DNA of 64,000 nt from Nostoc sp. FACHB-280 (GCF_014697615.1 NZ_JACJSD010000002.1:62001-126000); one strand, 5' to 3'; shown: positions 43,700-53,536, numbered from the stretch's first letter. Translations and numbers: made by a program. Notes: generated by a model not told the origin, from the letters alone.

Positions 43700-43701
43700 A
43701 T

Positions 43702-43725
43702 CTCAGCCATAATTGCTGAGTCTTA
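43702..43725 (+). terminator. Possible psbV terminator
   Basis: CTCAGC and GCTGAG around CATAATT form a 6-bp stem right after the psbV stop, followed by TCTTAG. The U run is weak, so efficiency is uncertain. The remaining 300 bp up to petE are AT-rich with no ORF and should contain the petE promoter. Confidence 0.45.
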
Positions 43726-44064
43726 GGGAATTAGATGCTGAGAAGAAACAAGTATGAAGTATGAAGTAGGGAATTTTACTTTAATTCTTCAGTCCTAATT
43801 CTTCAATCTTGATACTTCACAGTAGCTAATTCCCAATTTATATATTTTTTTAAGAATTAAAACTGGTTTTTGGGATTTTTCCTACTTGACGGAAAAGCTA
43901 TTTAGTGCATAAAAATCAGATTTTTTCTGATGGTCAGATTGCCGAATATTAATTTATGACCCGATAAATAAAATAAATTGGATCTACGACATATTGTCAA
44001 ACTTTGGCGTTGATTTTATTTAAAATGAGATAGGGACAATAAAACCATCTGTTAGGAGAAAGTC

Positions 44065-44481
44065 ATGAAATTAATTGTGGCAAGCCTGCGACGCTTGAGT
44101 CTAGCTGTGTTGACAATGATTTTAGTTGTAAGCAGCTTTGCTATTTTTACACCTTCAGCGTCTGCTGAAACCTACCAAATCAAGTTAGGTAGCGATAAAG
44201 GAATGCTGGCATTTGAACCCAGCAAGGTAACAGTGAAGCCCGGCGATACAATTGAGTGGGTAAATAACAAAGTTCCTCCCCATAACGTTGTATTTGATGC
44301 GGCTCTCAACCCTGCTAAGAGTGCAGATTTAGCTAAATCTCTATCTCACAAAAGCTTGTTAATGAGTCCTGGTCAAACACAAACAACCACCATCCCATCT
44401 GATGCACCTGTGGGTGATTACACCTTCTATTGCGAACCCCATCGTGGTGCCGGTATGGTTGGTCACATCATTGTTCAATAG
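44065..44481 (+). CDS. petE: Plastocyanin
   Basis: 138 residues; ATG with AGGAG upstream. The signal peptide ends ASAETYQIKLG. Copper ligands are visible: His in PPHNVVFD, then Cys, His and Met in FYCEPHRGAGMVGHI. It carries electrons from cytochrome b6f to photosystem I in the lumen. It sits directly before petJ, its copper-independent substitute; in cyanobacteria the two are regulated in opposite ways by copper. Confidence 0.97.
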   Translation: MKLIVASLRRLSLAVLTMILVVSSFAIFTPSASAETYQIKLGSDKGMLAFEPSKVTVKPGDTIEWVNNKVPPHNVVFDAALNPAKSADLAKSLSHKSLLMSPGQTQTTTIPSDAPVGDYTFYCEPHRGAGMVGHIIVQ

Positions 44482-44581
44482 TAGAAATAGCACTGGTGAA
44501 ACTAGATAATTTTCTAGGCTCTTCAGGAAAATTCACAAACTAAACAATGCCAGAGTCTGGCATATACAACAAATCAACTAA

Positions 44582-44668
44582 TAGCGGTGACGAGTTTGAT
44601 TTCCGCCAAAAATTCTCAACAGCGCCTAGCGATGTTTAGATATTGACTCGTCACCGCTAATTTTATTT
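44582..44668 (+). terminator. Long-arm inverted repeat after petE
   Basis: TAGCGGTGACGAGT (44582-44595) and its exact complement ACTCGTCACCGCTA (44646-44659) are 50 bp apart and followed by ATTTTATTT. It lies between petE and petJ. It may be the petE terminator with an unusually long loop, or a small structured RNA. Confidence 0.55.
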
Positions 44669-44745
44669 AAATGCAAAACTGATAAAATGTAGCAGTCAAA
44701 GTACAGATGAGAATTCTATTTAGGCGCTAGAGTCTGGAGAATAAC

Positions 44746-45090
44746 TTGAGAAGACTGTTGTTAATTTTATTTCTAGCGATCGCGCTTTTCCAATTAACAT
44801 TTACTTATCCAGCACTAGCCGCCGAAACATCAAACGGTGCCAAAATCTTTAGTGCCAATTGCGCTTCTTGTCACATAGGTGGTGGTAACATTCTCGTTGC
44901 TGAAAAAACCCTAAACAAAGAAGCATTATCAAAATACTTGGCAGACTATAACACCGACTCCCTTCAGGCAATTATTCATCAAGTCCAAAATGGCAAAAAT
45001 GCCATGCCCCCCTTCAAAAATAAGTTAACACCCGAAGAAATTTTGGATGTAGCTGCTTACGTTTTTCAAAAAGCCGAACAAGGATGGTAG
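44746..45090 (+). CDS. petJ: Cytochrome c6 (cytochrome c-553)
   Basis: 114 residues from a TTG start with GGAGA upstream. The signal peptide ends ALAAETSNGAKIF. The heme site is CASCH and the axial Met is in NAMPPFKNKL; the C-terminus AEQGW is typical. It replaces plastocyanin as the luminal electron carrier, usually when copper is low. The adjacent position to petE suggests coordinated copper control (inference). Confidence 0.95.
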   Translation: MRRLLLILFLAIALFQLTFTYPALAAETSNGAKIFSANCASCHIGGGNILVAEKTLNKEALSKYLADYNTDSLQAIIHQVQNGKNAMPPFKNKLTPEEILDVAAYVFQKAEQGW

Positions 45091-45223
45091 ATGTGAAAAA
45101 GGGTCTAGGGACTAGTACAACAAGGTAAAAGTAGAAAGGCAAAAGTAAAAAGAAAGAGTTTTTATACCACAAGATTTTTACTCTAGGAATTGAAATCTTT
45201 GCCTTTTGCTTTTTACCTTATAC

Positions 45224-47926
45224 CTAAACATTAGCCTGTTGACGCTGATAAAGAGACCAATACAAACCCTTCTGCTGTAAAAGTTGCGTGTGATTACCCC
45301 GTTCAGCAATTACGCCTTTCTCCATCACCACAATTAAATCAGCCCGTTTAAGTGGGGCAAAGCGGTGAGCAATCAAAAACACTGTGCGATTTGCCGAAAC
45401 TTTTTGGAGGTTTTGGAGTACTTGTTGTTCAGTTTCGCTATCTAAAGCACTTGTCGCCTCATCCAAAATTAAAATCGGAGCGTCGGATAAAAACAAGCGT
45501 GCTAAAGCAATACGTTGGCGCTGTCCACCAGATAAAGCTGTACCTCTCTCTCCCACATTAGTCTCATAACCGAATGGCAATTGACTGATAAAATCATGGG
45601 CTACAGCTAATCTCGCAGCTTCTACTACCTGTTCCGCCGTAATATTGGGATTGCCCAAGGTAATATTTTCTAGAATCGAACCATTAAACAAAAAGTCCTC
45701 TTGCAAAACTACGCCAATTTGTTGCCGCAGTGATGCTAAATCAGCACTCTTAATATCAAAGCCATCAATTAAAATGCGTCCTGACTCAATTTGATACAAG
45801 CGTTGCAACAACTTGGACAGCGTACTTTTACCCGAACCACTACGCCCGACTATGCCAATAAACTGCCCTGGCTGGACATCAAAAGTAATGCCGCGTAATA
45901 CTGGTTCAGTATGGGCTTGGTAACGGAAAAATACCTGTTCAAAAGTGACTTGCCCTTTTAATGCTGGTAAAACTAATCCTGTACCTGGTTCTGCTTCTGG
46001 GGCAGTGTTGAGAATATCACCAATTCTATCGACAGAGAGCAACACTTGTTGAAGATTTTGCCACAGTTGTACCAAACGTAATAGTGGTTGTGTCACCCGA
46101 CCAGATAACATCTGAAAAGCTACTAACTGACCAATAGTGAGTTTTTGGTCAATTACTAACTTTGCACCCACCCAGAGAATTAGTAAGGTAGAAAAATTGG
46201 TGAGGAAATCGCCAATATTAGTACTGATATTAGATGTTGTAGAGGCTTTGAACCCAGTACGGATAAATCGGGCAAATAAACCTTCCCAACGTTCCCGCGC
46301 TACTGGTTCAGCCGCGTGGGCTTTCACAGAATGAATACCTGTAATTGTCTCTACCAAAAACGATTGACTGTCGGCACTGCGGTTAAAAGTTTCGTTCAGC
46401 CAGTTGCGTAAAATTGGCGTGGCAAAAATTGTCAAAGTGGCAAATAATGGCAACACTGCCAAGGCGACAAAAGTTAAAGGAATGTTGTAGTAAAACATCA
46501 ATGCCAAATAAACAACGGCAAAGATGCTATCGAGGATTACTGTTAAAGCCGTACCTGTGAGAAATTGCCGGATTTGTTCGAGTTCTTGAACACGGGCAAC
46601 AGTATCACCCACCCGCCGAGATTCAAAATAAGCTAAAGGCAAACGCATCAGGTGGCGAAATAGCTGCGACGACAAGCTTAAATCTAAGCGCCTAGCTGTA
46701 TGGGTAAAGATGAAGAGGCGTAAAGTACCCAGCACCGCCTCAAAGCAAGCAATTAACAATAACGCTATAGCCATCACGTCCAGGGTGGGCAAACTTTCTT
46801 GCACCATCACCTTATCGATGATGACTTGAGTAATTAAGGGTGTACCTAACCCAAACAGTTGTAAGGTTAAGGATGCCAGTAAAACTTCCCCTAATAATCC
46901 CTTGTATTTCCAGACGGCGGGAATAAACCAACTGAGGTTGAACTTTTCATGTTTATTAATTAGTTCTACTTGCCACAGTTGCCCATCCCACACAGTTTCG
47001 ACAATTGATTGGGGCAGAATTTCACAGATTTGCCCTGGATTAAGGGGATTTGCCACAATTAAGCGGGAGCCTTTGATAGCGTAAACTACCACCCAACTTG
47101 CTTGGGATTGATTTTCGTTTTGCCATAACATCAAAGCTGGAAAGGAAAGTTTAGGTAGTTCTTCCCAACTCACTTGGAGTCGTCGCAATACTAGTCCCAG
47201 TTTTTCGGCAGCTTCGACGATATGTTTGGGGCTTTGTCCGCGCAGTTGGCGCTGTACCCATTCCAGTTGCACAGGGTTGTCTAGGTGTTGCGCCACCATT
47301 GTCAGACAGGCGGCTGCGGTATTACTGTGTGCAGTAAAGGGATAATTGGAAGTGTCTGGAGTGCGGTTGAGTAATTCTTGGAGAGTTGGTGGCTGAGTTT
47401 CAGGAGTAACAGTTGTGGCTGGTAGGGGCAGTTGTGGTTCGAGGCTGGGTTGGGGTTCAGAATTGCTGGGTGCAGCTTCGGTTGGGGAACCAGAGAAGAA
47501 TTGTTCAATTTCGGGAGTGCTAAATTCTGTCCACAGGGAACTGTCCCAACAAGCTACGATGACTTCTTTACTGGCGGCTATGGCTTTGCAATCTATGGCG
47601 ATTTTGTAGAGGTCGCCGAACCAATCTCCTGTTTGTAAGGCGGCGATCGCTTTGCTATCTTGTTCTTGTCTGAGTCTGACTTTGCCTGAGACTATATAGT
47701 ATTGATAGCCGCGTTTTTGCGTTGACCAGATTTTTTCTCCTAATTGGTAACGATGGATAACTAACTGATTTCGTAATCTGGCTTGTTGTTCGCTACTTAG
47801 CCAACATAAAGGCCCTTGCTGCCAAGGTATTTCTGCTATAGCGTTAATTTCTAAAGATTCATGATCCAGATTTGTTAACCCATCTGTAATTTCACTGTTA
47901 GCTTTTGAATTTTCTCTGCTAGCCAT
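45224..47926 (-). CDS. cNMP-binding / C39-like / ABC exporter with inactive peptidase domain
   Basis: 900 residues in four parts: a cyclic-nucleotide-binding-like domain (about 35-140, LGEKIWSTQKRGYQYYIVSGKV), a Pro-rich linker, a C39-like domain (about 190-330), six membrane segments and an ABC ATPase (GRSGSGKSTL, LSGGQRQRIAL, LILDEATSALD). In active C39 domains the motif is DCGxAC with later His and Asp-Pro; here it reads NTAAAC, SWVVV and NPL, so Cys, His and Asp all seem lost. It should bind but not cut a leader. It overlaps the upstream isomerase gene by 52 bp. No HlyD gene or precursor is nearby. Confidence 0.9.
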   Translation of the reverse strand: MASRENSKANSEITDGLTNLDHESLEINAIAEIPWQQGPLCWLSSEQQARLRNQLVIHRYQLGEKIWSTQKRGYQYYIVSGKVRLRQEQDSKAIAALQTGDWFGDLYKIAIDCKAIAASKEVIVACWDSSLWTEFSTPEIEQFFSGSPTEAAPSNSEPQPSLEPQLPLPATTVTPETQPPTLQELLNRTPDTSNYPFTAHSNTAAACLTMVAQHLDNPVQLEWVQRQLRGQSPKHIVEAAEKLGLVLRRLQVSWEELPKLSFPALMLWQNENQSQASWVVVYAIKGSRLIVANPLNPGQICEILPQSIVETVWDGQLWQVELINKHEKFNLSWFIPAVWKYKGLLGEVLLASLTLQLFGLGTPLITQVIIDKVMVQESLPTLDVMAIALLLIACFEAVLGTLRLFIFTHTARRLDLSLSSQLFRHLMRLPLAYFESRRVGDTVARVQELEQIRQFLTGTALTVILDSIFAVVYLALMFYYNIPLTFVALAVLPLFATLTIFATPILRNWLNETFNRSADSQSFLVETITGIHSVKAHAAEPVARERWEGLFARFIRTGFKASTTSNISTNIGDFLTNFSTLLILWVGAKLVIDQKLTIGQLVAFQMLSGRVTQPLLRLVQLWQNLQQVLLSVDRIGDILNTAPEAEPGTGLVLPALKGQVTFEQVFFRYQAHTEPVLRGITFDVQPGQFIGIVGRSGSGKSTLSKLLQRLYQIESGRILIDGFDIKSADLASLRQQIGVVLQEDFLFNGSILENITLGNPNITAEQVVEAARLAVAHDFISQLPFGYETNVGERGTALSGGQRQRIALARLFLSDAPILILDEATSALDSETEQQVLQNLQKVSANRTVFLIAHRFAPLKRADLIVVMEKGVIAERGNHTQLLQQKGLYWSLYQRQQANV

Positions 47927-48633
47927 TTTTCAAATAACTCATTTTGTAATGCTTGTTGGAGTTGAGTATCTTCTAAAGACGCTGGCAGAAATTGTTCGAC
48001 TCGAAACAAACCATAACGTCCTTCTAGTTCTATTGGCCCCACCAATTGTCCAGAACTAGCAACATCAATCGCTGCCCGCAATGTATCTGGCATGGTGCCA
48101 CGGCTGATTGCTCCCATCATGCCGTTCATTATGCGATCGTCTGTTAGGGAATATTCTCTGGCTAGTTGTTCAAAGCTGGCTCCTTCTTCGATTTGGGTTC
48201 TGAGTTCTTCGCAAAGTTCTTGGCTATCAACAAGAATGCGAGAAATGACGACACGATCTAAATAAATTTTTCTTTCAATAAAGTATTCAGGAATGTGAGG
48301 TTGTGTAACTAACGTTTTGAGTTTTTCTAGTTTGAAACCTAATGTAATTGATTTATGAAATGTTTCATAATCTGTACCATTCGTTTGTAACCATTCTTGA
48401 AAAGTTTGGGGTTGGGTGAGTTGATTTTTTAAACGAAAGTCAATAACTGCTTGTTCGGTTAAAGCTGGATTGATATCTAAATCATCTCTAGTTTGAATTT
48501 CTTGCTCAATCACGTACTGCCGGAGAATATCACCAATAAACTGGGATAGTTTGCCGGAAGCTTGGAGATATTTTACTGCCTGTGTGATTGGGAGTGGATG
48601 ATCATTTATTGACAGAAATGATAAAGATTCCAT
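47875..48633 (-). CDS. Parvulin/SurA-like peptidylprolyl isomerase
   Basis: 252 residues from the ATG at 48633; a TTG at 48645 is a poorer start. The N-terminal half is SurA-like. The parvulin domain (about 125-225) has VVISRILVDSQELCEELRTQ, ASFEQLAREYSLTDD, GAISRGTMPDTLRAAI and GPIELEGRYGLFRVEQF. No signal peptide is present. The 3' end overlaps the exporter start by 52 bp, so the pair is co-expressed. It is a paralog of the isomerase at 4178-4954. Confidence 0.85.
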   Translation of the reverse strand: MESLSFLSINDHPLPITQAVKYLQASGKLSQFIGDILRQYVIEQEIQTRDDLDINPALTEQAVIDFRLKNQLTQPQTFQEWLQTNGTDYETFHKSITLGFKLEKLKTLVTQPHIPEYFIERKIYLDRVVISRILVDSQELCEELRTQIEEGASFEQLAREYSLTDDRIMNGMMGAISRGTMPDTLRAAIDVASSGQLVGPIELEGRYGLFRVEQFLPASLEDTQLQQALQNELFEKWLAEKIQKLTVKLQMG

Positions 48634-49089
48634 GAAATAACTCAAGAAAAACAGCTAAAAGTTCATATTTTAGGAAGATTGGAAAACAGATTCAGACCGA
48701 TGGAGTGGCTAAAAGTCAGACTGAGACTGTAATTACCCATCTAAAATCTCAAATCCACAATGCTATTAACTAATGCAGGATGAAGATCAGGGTTTGATGA
48801 ACCAGAGTATTTGTTTTGTGAGGACATAAGAGTTTAGGGGTGTGAGTGTTCACCATCCTCACACTGCAAAATCTGGAAGCAAATACTTGATTTGGCGTTG
48901 TTCATGCTTTGATTTGAGTGCAAATGGGAAATTATGACAACCAAACTGGAATGAGTTGCCTAAAAATATACTGAAATTTCACTGGGTAACTAGTACAGGT
49001 CGGCGGAAATAAACAAACCATAAGAAATTGCTAAAAGACTTGTGGTATAACTATTCTTTCTTTTTCCTTTTGCCTTTTTCCTTGTTGTA
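48634..49089. other. Intergenic region without genes
   Basis: AT-rich. One heptamer-repeat block (GTTTAGGGGTGTGAG, then CATCCTCACAC, 48831-48863) is present. The promoter for the isomerase/exporter pair should be at its left end. Nothing else was recognised. Confidence 0.45.
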
Positions 49090-49887
49090 CTAGCCGATCG
49101 CAATTTTCCACAACCAAGCAAAAATTATGGCAGCGATCGCACCAATTAATGTATTTAAAATATTGACCAGTTCATTTGTTAGCCAAGTATATTTAGATTG
49201 CAGTGTGGCTCCAATGACACTTTCTAAATTGGTGGCAATGAACGCTGCTAAGATGCACCAAACTATCCCTAATAAGTCTATCAATCCTACTGCCCAGCCT
49301 ACCAAGGCGATCGCGATCGATGCCACTACACCTGCTAAGGTTCCTTCTAAACTCACTGCACCTTCTGTACCACGGGGAACGGGTTGGAGTGTGGTAATCA
49401 AAAAAGTCTTTTGCCCATAAGCTTTCCCCACTTCGCTGGCTGATGTGTCAGATAGCTTGGTGCTAAAACTCGCCACATAGCCCAACAACAGCAAAGATAC
49501 AGGATTGGGAACTAAAGATTGGGAATCAGATATCAACCATCCTGAATTGATTACCCCTACACCCAAAGCACATAACGCCGCAGTTAAGGCTGAACCCCAG
49601 ACGTTTTCCGGGCCTCTGGCACCAGAACGCTTTTCGGCTATACCTTGGGCTTCCTTTTGTGCCATACCAATGCGCGTCACGCCTGAACCCACCAAGAAGT
49701 AAAATCCCACTACTAAATACCCCTGCCAACCCAATGTTCCCCAAACGATGACACCCAGTATCCCAGCATGAAATATACCAGCTGGGGTCAGCAGCTTTTT
49801 AGGAGCGATCGCAACTAAACCCAATAAAACGGCGTTTAATCCTACTCCCACTAACCAGGGATTCGCAGAGTCTAGTAAAGGTAACAT
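49090..49887 (-). CDS. DUF92 family membrane protein (VTE6-like)
   Basis: 265 residues with about seven hydrophobic segments. The family motifs GVTRIGMAQKEAQGIAEKRSGARGPENVWGS region and STKLSDTSASEVGKAYGQKTFLITTL, PVPRGTEGAVSLEGTLAG are present. In plants and cyanobacteria this family includes phytyl-phosphate kinase (VTE6), which recycles phytol for tocopherol and phylloquinone synthesis. Membrane-bound. The family is firm; the specific reaction is inferred. Confidence 0.87.
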   Translation of the reverse strand: MLPLLDSANPWLVGVGLNAVLLGLVAIAPKKLLTPAGIFHAGILGVIVWGTLGWQGYLVVGFYFLVGSGVTRIGMAQKEAQGIAEKRSGARGPENVWGSALTAALCALGVGVINSGWLISDSQSLVPNPVSLLLLGYVASFSTKLSDTSASEVGKAYGQKTFLITTLQPVPRGTEGAVSLEGTLAGVVASIAIALVGWAVGLIDLLGIVWCILAAFIATNLESVIGATLQSKYTWLTNELVNILNTLIGAIAAIIFAWLWKIAIG

Positions 49888-50229
49888 TAGCAGTGAATCA
49901 CAAGTGGTGTTGTCATTGCCAGCATACCAACAGAATAGCTAATTTTAAACCTGAGATGTTATTCCTCATTCTGTAATTCTAAAAGTGCATAGATTTTCTT
50001 ACTTTTACTAGTAGCGAGAGAAAAAACAGGCAAGATTGTGGGCGAAAACAGGGGCTAGAGGCTAGTAAATCATATTGAGGACTTACACTCTACTCACCAC
50101 TTTCTTTTTCCAGGCTGTAAATATCGCTAACAGCATATAAGTAACAGCAATATAAAACTGTGTTCCAATTAACCACAAATAAGTTTTCAGGGCATAAATT
50201 GTAAATAGCGACTACAAAAAATAAATGTT
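49888..50229. other. Intergenic region without genes
   Basis: About 340 bp of AT-rich sequence between divergent genes (DUF92 leftward, VOC rightward). It should contain both promoters. No repeat or ORF stands out. Confidence 0.4.
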
Positions 50230-50664
50230 ATGAATAACCCTATATTTCATTTGGCTTTTCCTGTGAGTGATATCCAACAGACAAAAGCCTATTATGTTGA
50301 TGGCTTGGGCTGTATTCCAGGACGGGAAAACCCCCATGCTTTGATTCTCAATCTATACGGACATCAACTGGTAGCACACACTACCAAAGAACCTTTAACA
50401 AGGCAACGGACGATATATCCTAGACACTTTGGGCTAATCTTTCCCCAAGAAAGTGACTGGGAAAGTTTGTTAGAAACAGCACAAAAGCACCAACTCTTTT
50501 TTAGGGAGGAAGCTAAAGATCGCTTTGTGGGTTCACCTTTAGAACATCGGACTTTCTTTTTAGAAGATCCTTTTTATAATTTGCTGGAGTTTAAATATTA
50601 CCGCTACCCAGAGGCGATTTTTGGGAGTTATGAGGAGTATAGCCAAATTGGCGATCGCGCTTAA
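50230..50664 (+). CDS. VOC (glyoxalase/dioxygenase superfamily) protein
   Basis: 144 residues. The opening FHLAFPVSDIQQTKAYYVDGLG and the closing FFLEDPFYNLLEFKYYR are typical of the vicinal-oxygen-chelate fold; metal ligands are likely His in FHLAF, His in RHFGLIF and Glu in LLEFK. It is probably a metal-dependent isomerase, lyase or dioxygenase. The substrate is unknown. Monocistronic. Confidence 0.85.
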   Translation: MNNPIFHLAFPVSDIQQTKAYYVDGLGCIPGRENPHALILNLYGHQLVAHTTKEPLTRQRTIYPRHFGLIFPQESDWESLLETAQKHQLFFREEAKDRFVGSPLEHRTFFLEDPFYNLLEFKYYRYPEAIFGSYEEYSQIGDRA

Positions 50665-50697
50665 TTAGGACTTAGGTAGAACAGTGTAAACATTTGT

Positions 50698-50820
50698 AGT
50701 TGGCAGGAGGCAGGAGGCAGGAGGAAAGAGGGTTTGAGATGCACTCGCTTTTCTTAAGATAGTTTTGCCAAAACCCTTACACCCTATACCCTTACACCCT
50801 ATACTCTTTCACCCCTAAAC
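50698..50820. repeat. GGCAGGA tandem units and ACCCTATACCC heptamers
   Basis: Three GGAGGCA units (50703-50725) and then TTACACCCTATACCC repeats run up to the 3' end of the lipase-like gene. They lie between convergent genes. Confidence 0.6.
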
Positions 50821-51473
50821 CCAGTTTCAACCGACAATTTTTGTGAGTAATTCCGCATTGGTTCGGCTAAGGCTGTGGCGACTGCTGCTAAACTTCTAGA
50901 GTCGGTTAACATCCAAGGATGAGATGCTGCGGGGATAATTACCTCTGTACCTATGGGCATTTGGGAACTGTTGGCTGGGACAATCATCAAATCATAAGGT
51001 GTCCAAATTGATGTAAAGTTCAATTGCTTCAACATCACAGCATCAGAATTTAAATCCTTGAGGAAGTTACTGTGAGTACGCATTTGTTCACAACCAGGCC
51101 GCCAAGAACCATAGGCAATATAAGTTCCATGATGAGGTGATGAGATAGTAATCAATCGCTGTACGCGCTCAATACCTCCTAGTCGTTGGACATAATAACG
51201 ACTGACAATGCCGCCCATACTAAAACCTACTATATCTAGTGCTTGCTCTGGCTCAAAGGTGGCGGCAATATAATCAGCTACTTGCTGTGCCAACACATCA
51301 AGACCAACTTCGCCATTATTAGGTACTAAATTCAAAGCATATACAGACCAACCTTTCTCTTGTAAGTAATTTTTCATTTTGCGGAATACTGCTTCTGTAT
51401 CTCCAATCCCGTGTATTAGTAAGACTGGGTTGTATGGTTGATTAATTGCGTTCATTGCCGGGTTTGCTTGCAT
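50799..51473 (-). CDS. Alpha/beta hydrolase, lipase-like
   Basis: 224 residues. It starts PVLLIHGIGDTEAVF (oxyanion loop), has the nucleophile elbow VGFSMGGIVSRYYVQ and TISSPHHGTYIAYGS. A later Asp and the His of AASHPWM would complete the triad. The pattern is that of small bacterial triacylglycerol lipases/esterases (LipA-like). No signal peptide is seen. Its 3' end lies inside a block of CCCTATACCC repeats. Confidence 0.85.
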   Translation of the reverse strand: MQANPAMNAINQPYNPVLLIHGIGDTEAVFRKMKNYLQEKGWSVYALNLVPNNGEVGLDVLAQQVADYIAATFEPEQALDIVGFSMGGIVSRYYVQRLGGIERVQRLITISSPHHGTYIAYGSWRPGCEQMRTHSNFLKDLNSDAVMLKQLNFTSIWTPYDLMIVPANSSQMPIGTEVIIPAASHPWMLTDSRSLAAVATALAEPMRNYSQKLSVETGFRGERV

Positions 51474-51926
51474 AATTCTGTCAAAAATCTAGCTAAGTTA
51501 TGTTGTTGTCTGTGAATAAGTTATGACACTCAAGCCACTGGCTAGAATTTAGGGGCTGGGGGCTAGGAATTAGTGTTTTTAGCATTCTGTGATTCATCAG
51601 ACAATCTCAGAAGCGAACATGAAAAAAGAATATTGCCAACTCTCTATTCCCTACTTCCACAGAGTAATATTAATTTTTATTAAGCAAACTTTCATAATCT
51701 TGCTTATGGTAACGGTAAAATTTAATAATGAGTCTTGATAAATACAGGCTGCAAGCGCCTGCAAAATCAAAGACATTTACTCTGTAGTCTTACGCCAGTG
51801 TTGCTTAAACACTCAACTATCAAGCTAGTCAAAGTCATAGTACGGCGCAAAGAAATGTAGCATTAAGCTGCAATTTTTAACATTACAGTCAGATTTACAG
51901 AAATATAGAAGGCAGGAGAAATTCTA
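51474..51926. other. Intergenic region without genes
   Basis: About 450 bp, AT-rich, between divergent genes. A small direct motif, GCAAGCGCCTGCAAAATC, is at 51752. It should hold promoters for the lipase-like gene and for 51927. No ORF is supported. Confidence 0.4.
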
Positions 51927-52364
51927 ATGTTCGGTTTTATCAAAAATTTAATTGCTGGAATTTTAGGCTTCTTTACAGGGTTGCTCGGTGGGAAGAAAAA
52001 AAATGGTGGCTACTATCTGCAATTAGATGAAAGTGGCGCAGAAGTTAAACCAGCACCCAAACCCGCAGAAACACCAAAACCAGCAGCTACTTCCAACGGT
52101 ACAAAAGCAACAGCAGCGCCTGAGCCAGCCAAAAAACCTGCGGCTAAAGCGGTAAAAGCATCCCAAAATGGCAAAGCTGCGCCTGCTGAACCAGCAAAAG
52201 CGCCTGCAACTGCTGTGGCTGCGAAGAAAGAACCAGGTATAACTACATTTGCACCCAAATATTTAGCTCCTTCTGGTGCTTCTAATGGTCGTCGCCGTCC
52301 AGGAGCAAATATGAGTTCTTTCTTGGATATGGCCAGTCAAGTTAAAACTCCTAACCAAGCTTAG
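51927..52364 (+). CDS. Hypothetical Ala/Pro/Lys-rich protein with amphipathic N-terminus
   Basis: 145 residues; ATG with GGAG upstream. The first 22 residues (MFGFIKNLIAGILGFFTGLL) are strongly hydrophobic or amphipathic and probably bind membrane. Then comes a low-complexity linker of Ala, Pro and Lys (about 40-105) and a conserved-looking end (TTFAPKYLAPSG, FLDMASQV). It resembles a membrane-tethered disordered linker. The function is unknown. Its stop is four bases from the stop of the convergent TPR gene. Confidence 0.7.
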   Translation: MFGFIKNLIAGILGFFTGLLGGKKKNGGYYLQLDESGAEVKPAPKPAETPKPAATSNGTKATAAPEPAKKPAAKAVKASQNGKAAPAEPAKAPATAVAAKKEPGITTFAPKYLAPSGASNGRRRPGANMSSFLDMASQVKTPNQA

Positions 52365-52368
52365 TGAT

Positions 52369-53460
52369 TTAATTTTGACTGTTAGCGATCGCCAAGCATT
52401 TATTAAACACCAATCCACTGTACAACTGAAAAGCCGCATCCCAATTCGTCGGTTCTCGGCGCAGTAAATTGATATTGGGTGTGATATTGCTTAACATTTC
52501 CGTTTGATCTAGAATCGTCTCCGCAAAAGGTGTGAAATCTGACCAAAGCTTCACTTGGGGCAAATGCTGTTCTAGCCAGTTAAGTACTTGATTCCAGTTA
52601 ATGCGGATCGTATTTTGACTAGCTAGAGCAGCAATTTCTACACCTTGTTGGAAATCATAACTTTGATCAGACAGTCGCAGAATGCAACGCCGTCCTGGTA
52701 AATGCAGATCACAAAACTGAGCGTAATCTTGAGTTTGAGTTTTCCGTTCTAGCTGATGACGAGCATTCAAATCAACTACTTCTTCAAAAATTGGTAATAG
52801 TCCCGCAACTCTGGCTTGTACTTCTGACCAATTAAAAGTCAGAGAACCTAGTTGATGAGTTTGGTTACGACAAACAACCGTCGCTTGTGTACCAGATTCC
52901 GAAAAATATTCAACTTGATAAACTTGTATTTGTTGAACGGCACTGATTGTTGACCAAAAACAAGGAATTCCTGCTGCTTGTAGCTGTTCACCATAAAATT
53001 TTAACTCTCCTACTTGGCCATAACGATATACCCGCCAACTACGACTGGGGAGAATTAGTCTGGCTGTATAGGGGTCTAGCTGCATAATTTGAGCGAACTC
53101 CGCTGCAACTGTTGACTTTTGTTGATTGGTCAACGGCTCTAAAACAAGTATTCCTAGTTCATTACTGTTAGGTTCGGCTGTAGCTTTAGCAATGGCGCGT
53201 TGTCTTTGTTCTTGTTCAACTTCTTTGAGGCGTTGTAAACCTTGGCGTGCTTGCGAAACTATTTTAGAGTTGGTTGTACTCCGCAATAACTGGCGATAAA
53301 TTTTTTCCGCATCTTGTCGTTTATTAGATACTTCGTAAAGTCTGGCAATATAAAATTGCACCCAAGGATTATCCGGTGATTCTTTGGACAACTGCTGGAG
53401 TAATTTGGCAGCAGTGTGATAATCTTTACGGTCAAAGGCGATCGCAACCTGCTCAATCAT
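52369..53460 (-). CDS. Tetratricopeptide-repeat protein
   Basis: 363 residues. The N-terminal ~90 residues form TPR-like helices (AFDRKDYHTAAKLLQQL, NPWVQFYIARLYEV, RQDAEKIYRQLL). The remaining 270 residues form a domain found in cyanobacteria (GILVLEPLTNQQKSTVAAEF, PSRSWRVYRYGQVGELKFYGEQLQAAGIPCFW) without a clear function. Soluble. It is convergent with 51927-52364 with almost no spacer. Confidence 0.8.
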   Translation of the reverse strand: MIEQVAIAFDRKDYHTAAKLLQQLSKESPDNPWVQFYIARLYEVSNKRQDAEKIYRQLLRSTTNSKIVSQARQGLQRLKEVEQEQRQRAIAKATAEPNSNELGILVLEPLTNQQKSTVAAEFAQIMQLDPYTARLILPSRSWRVYRYGQVGELKFYGEQLQAAGIPCFWSTISAVQQIQVYQVEYFSESGTQATVVCRNQTHQLGSLTFNWSEVQARVAGLLPIFEEVVDLNARHQLERKTQTQDYAQFCDLHLPGRRCILRLSDQSYDFQQGVEIAALASQNTIRINWNQVLNWLEQHLPQVKLWSDFTPFAETILDQTEMLSNITPNINLLRREPTNWDAAFQLYSGLVFNKCLAIANSQN

Positions 53461-53536
53461 TTTCCCTTCCTTCTCCCTGCATTCCCGCGTTTGTTGTTTA
53501 AGCGCAATATTTAGCAGTAGTTATAGAGATTACGTG

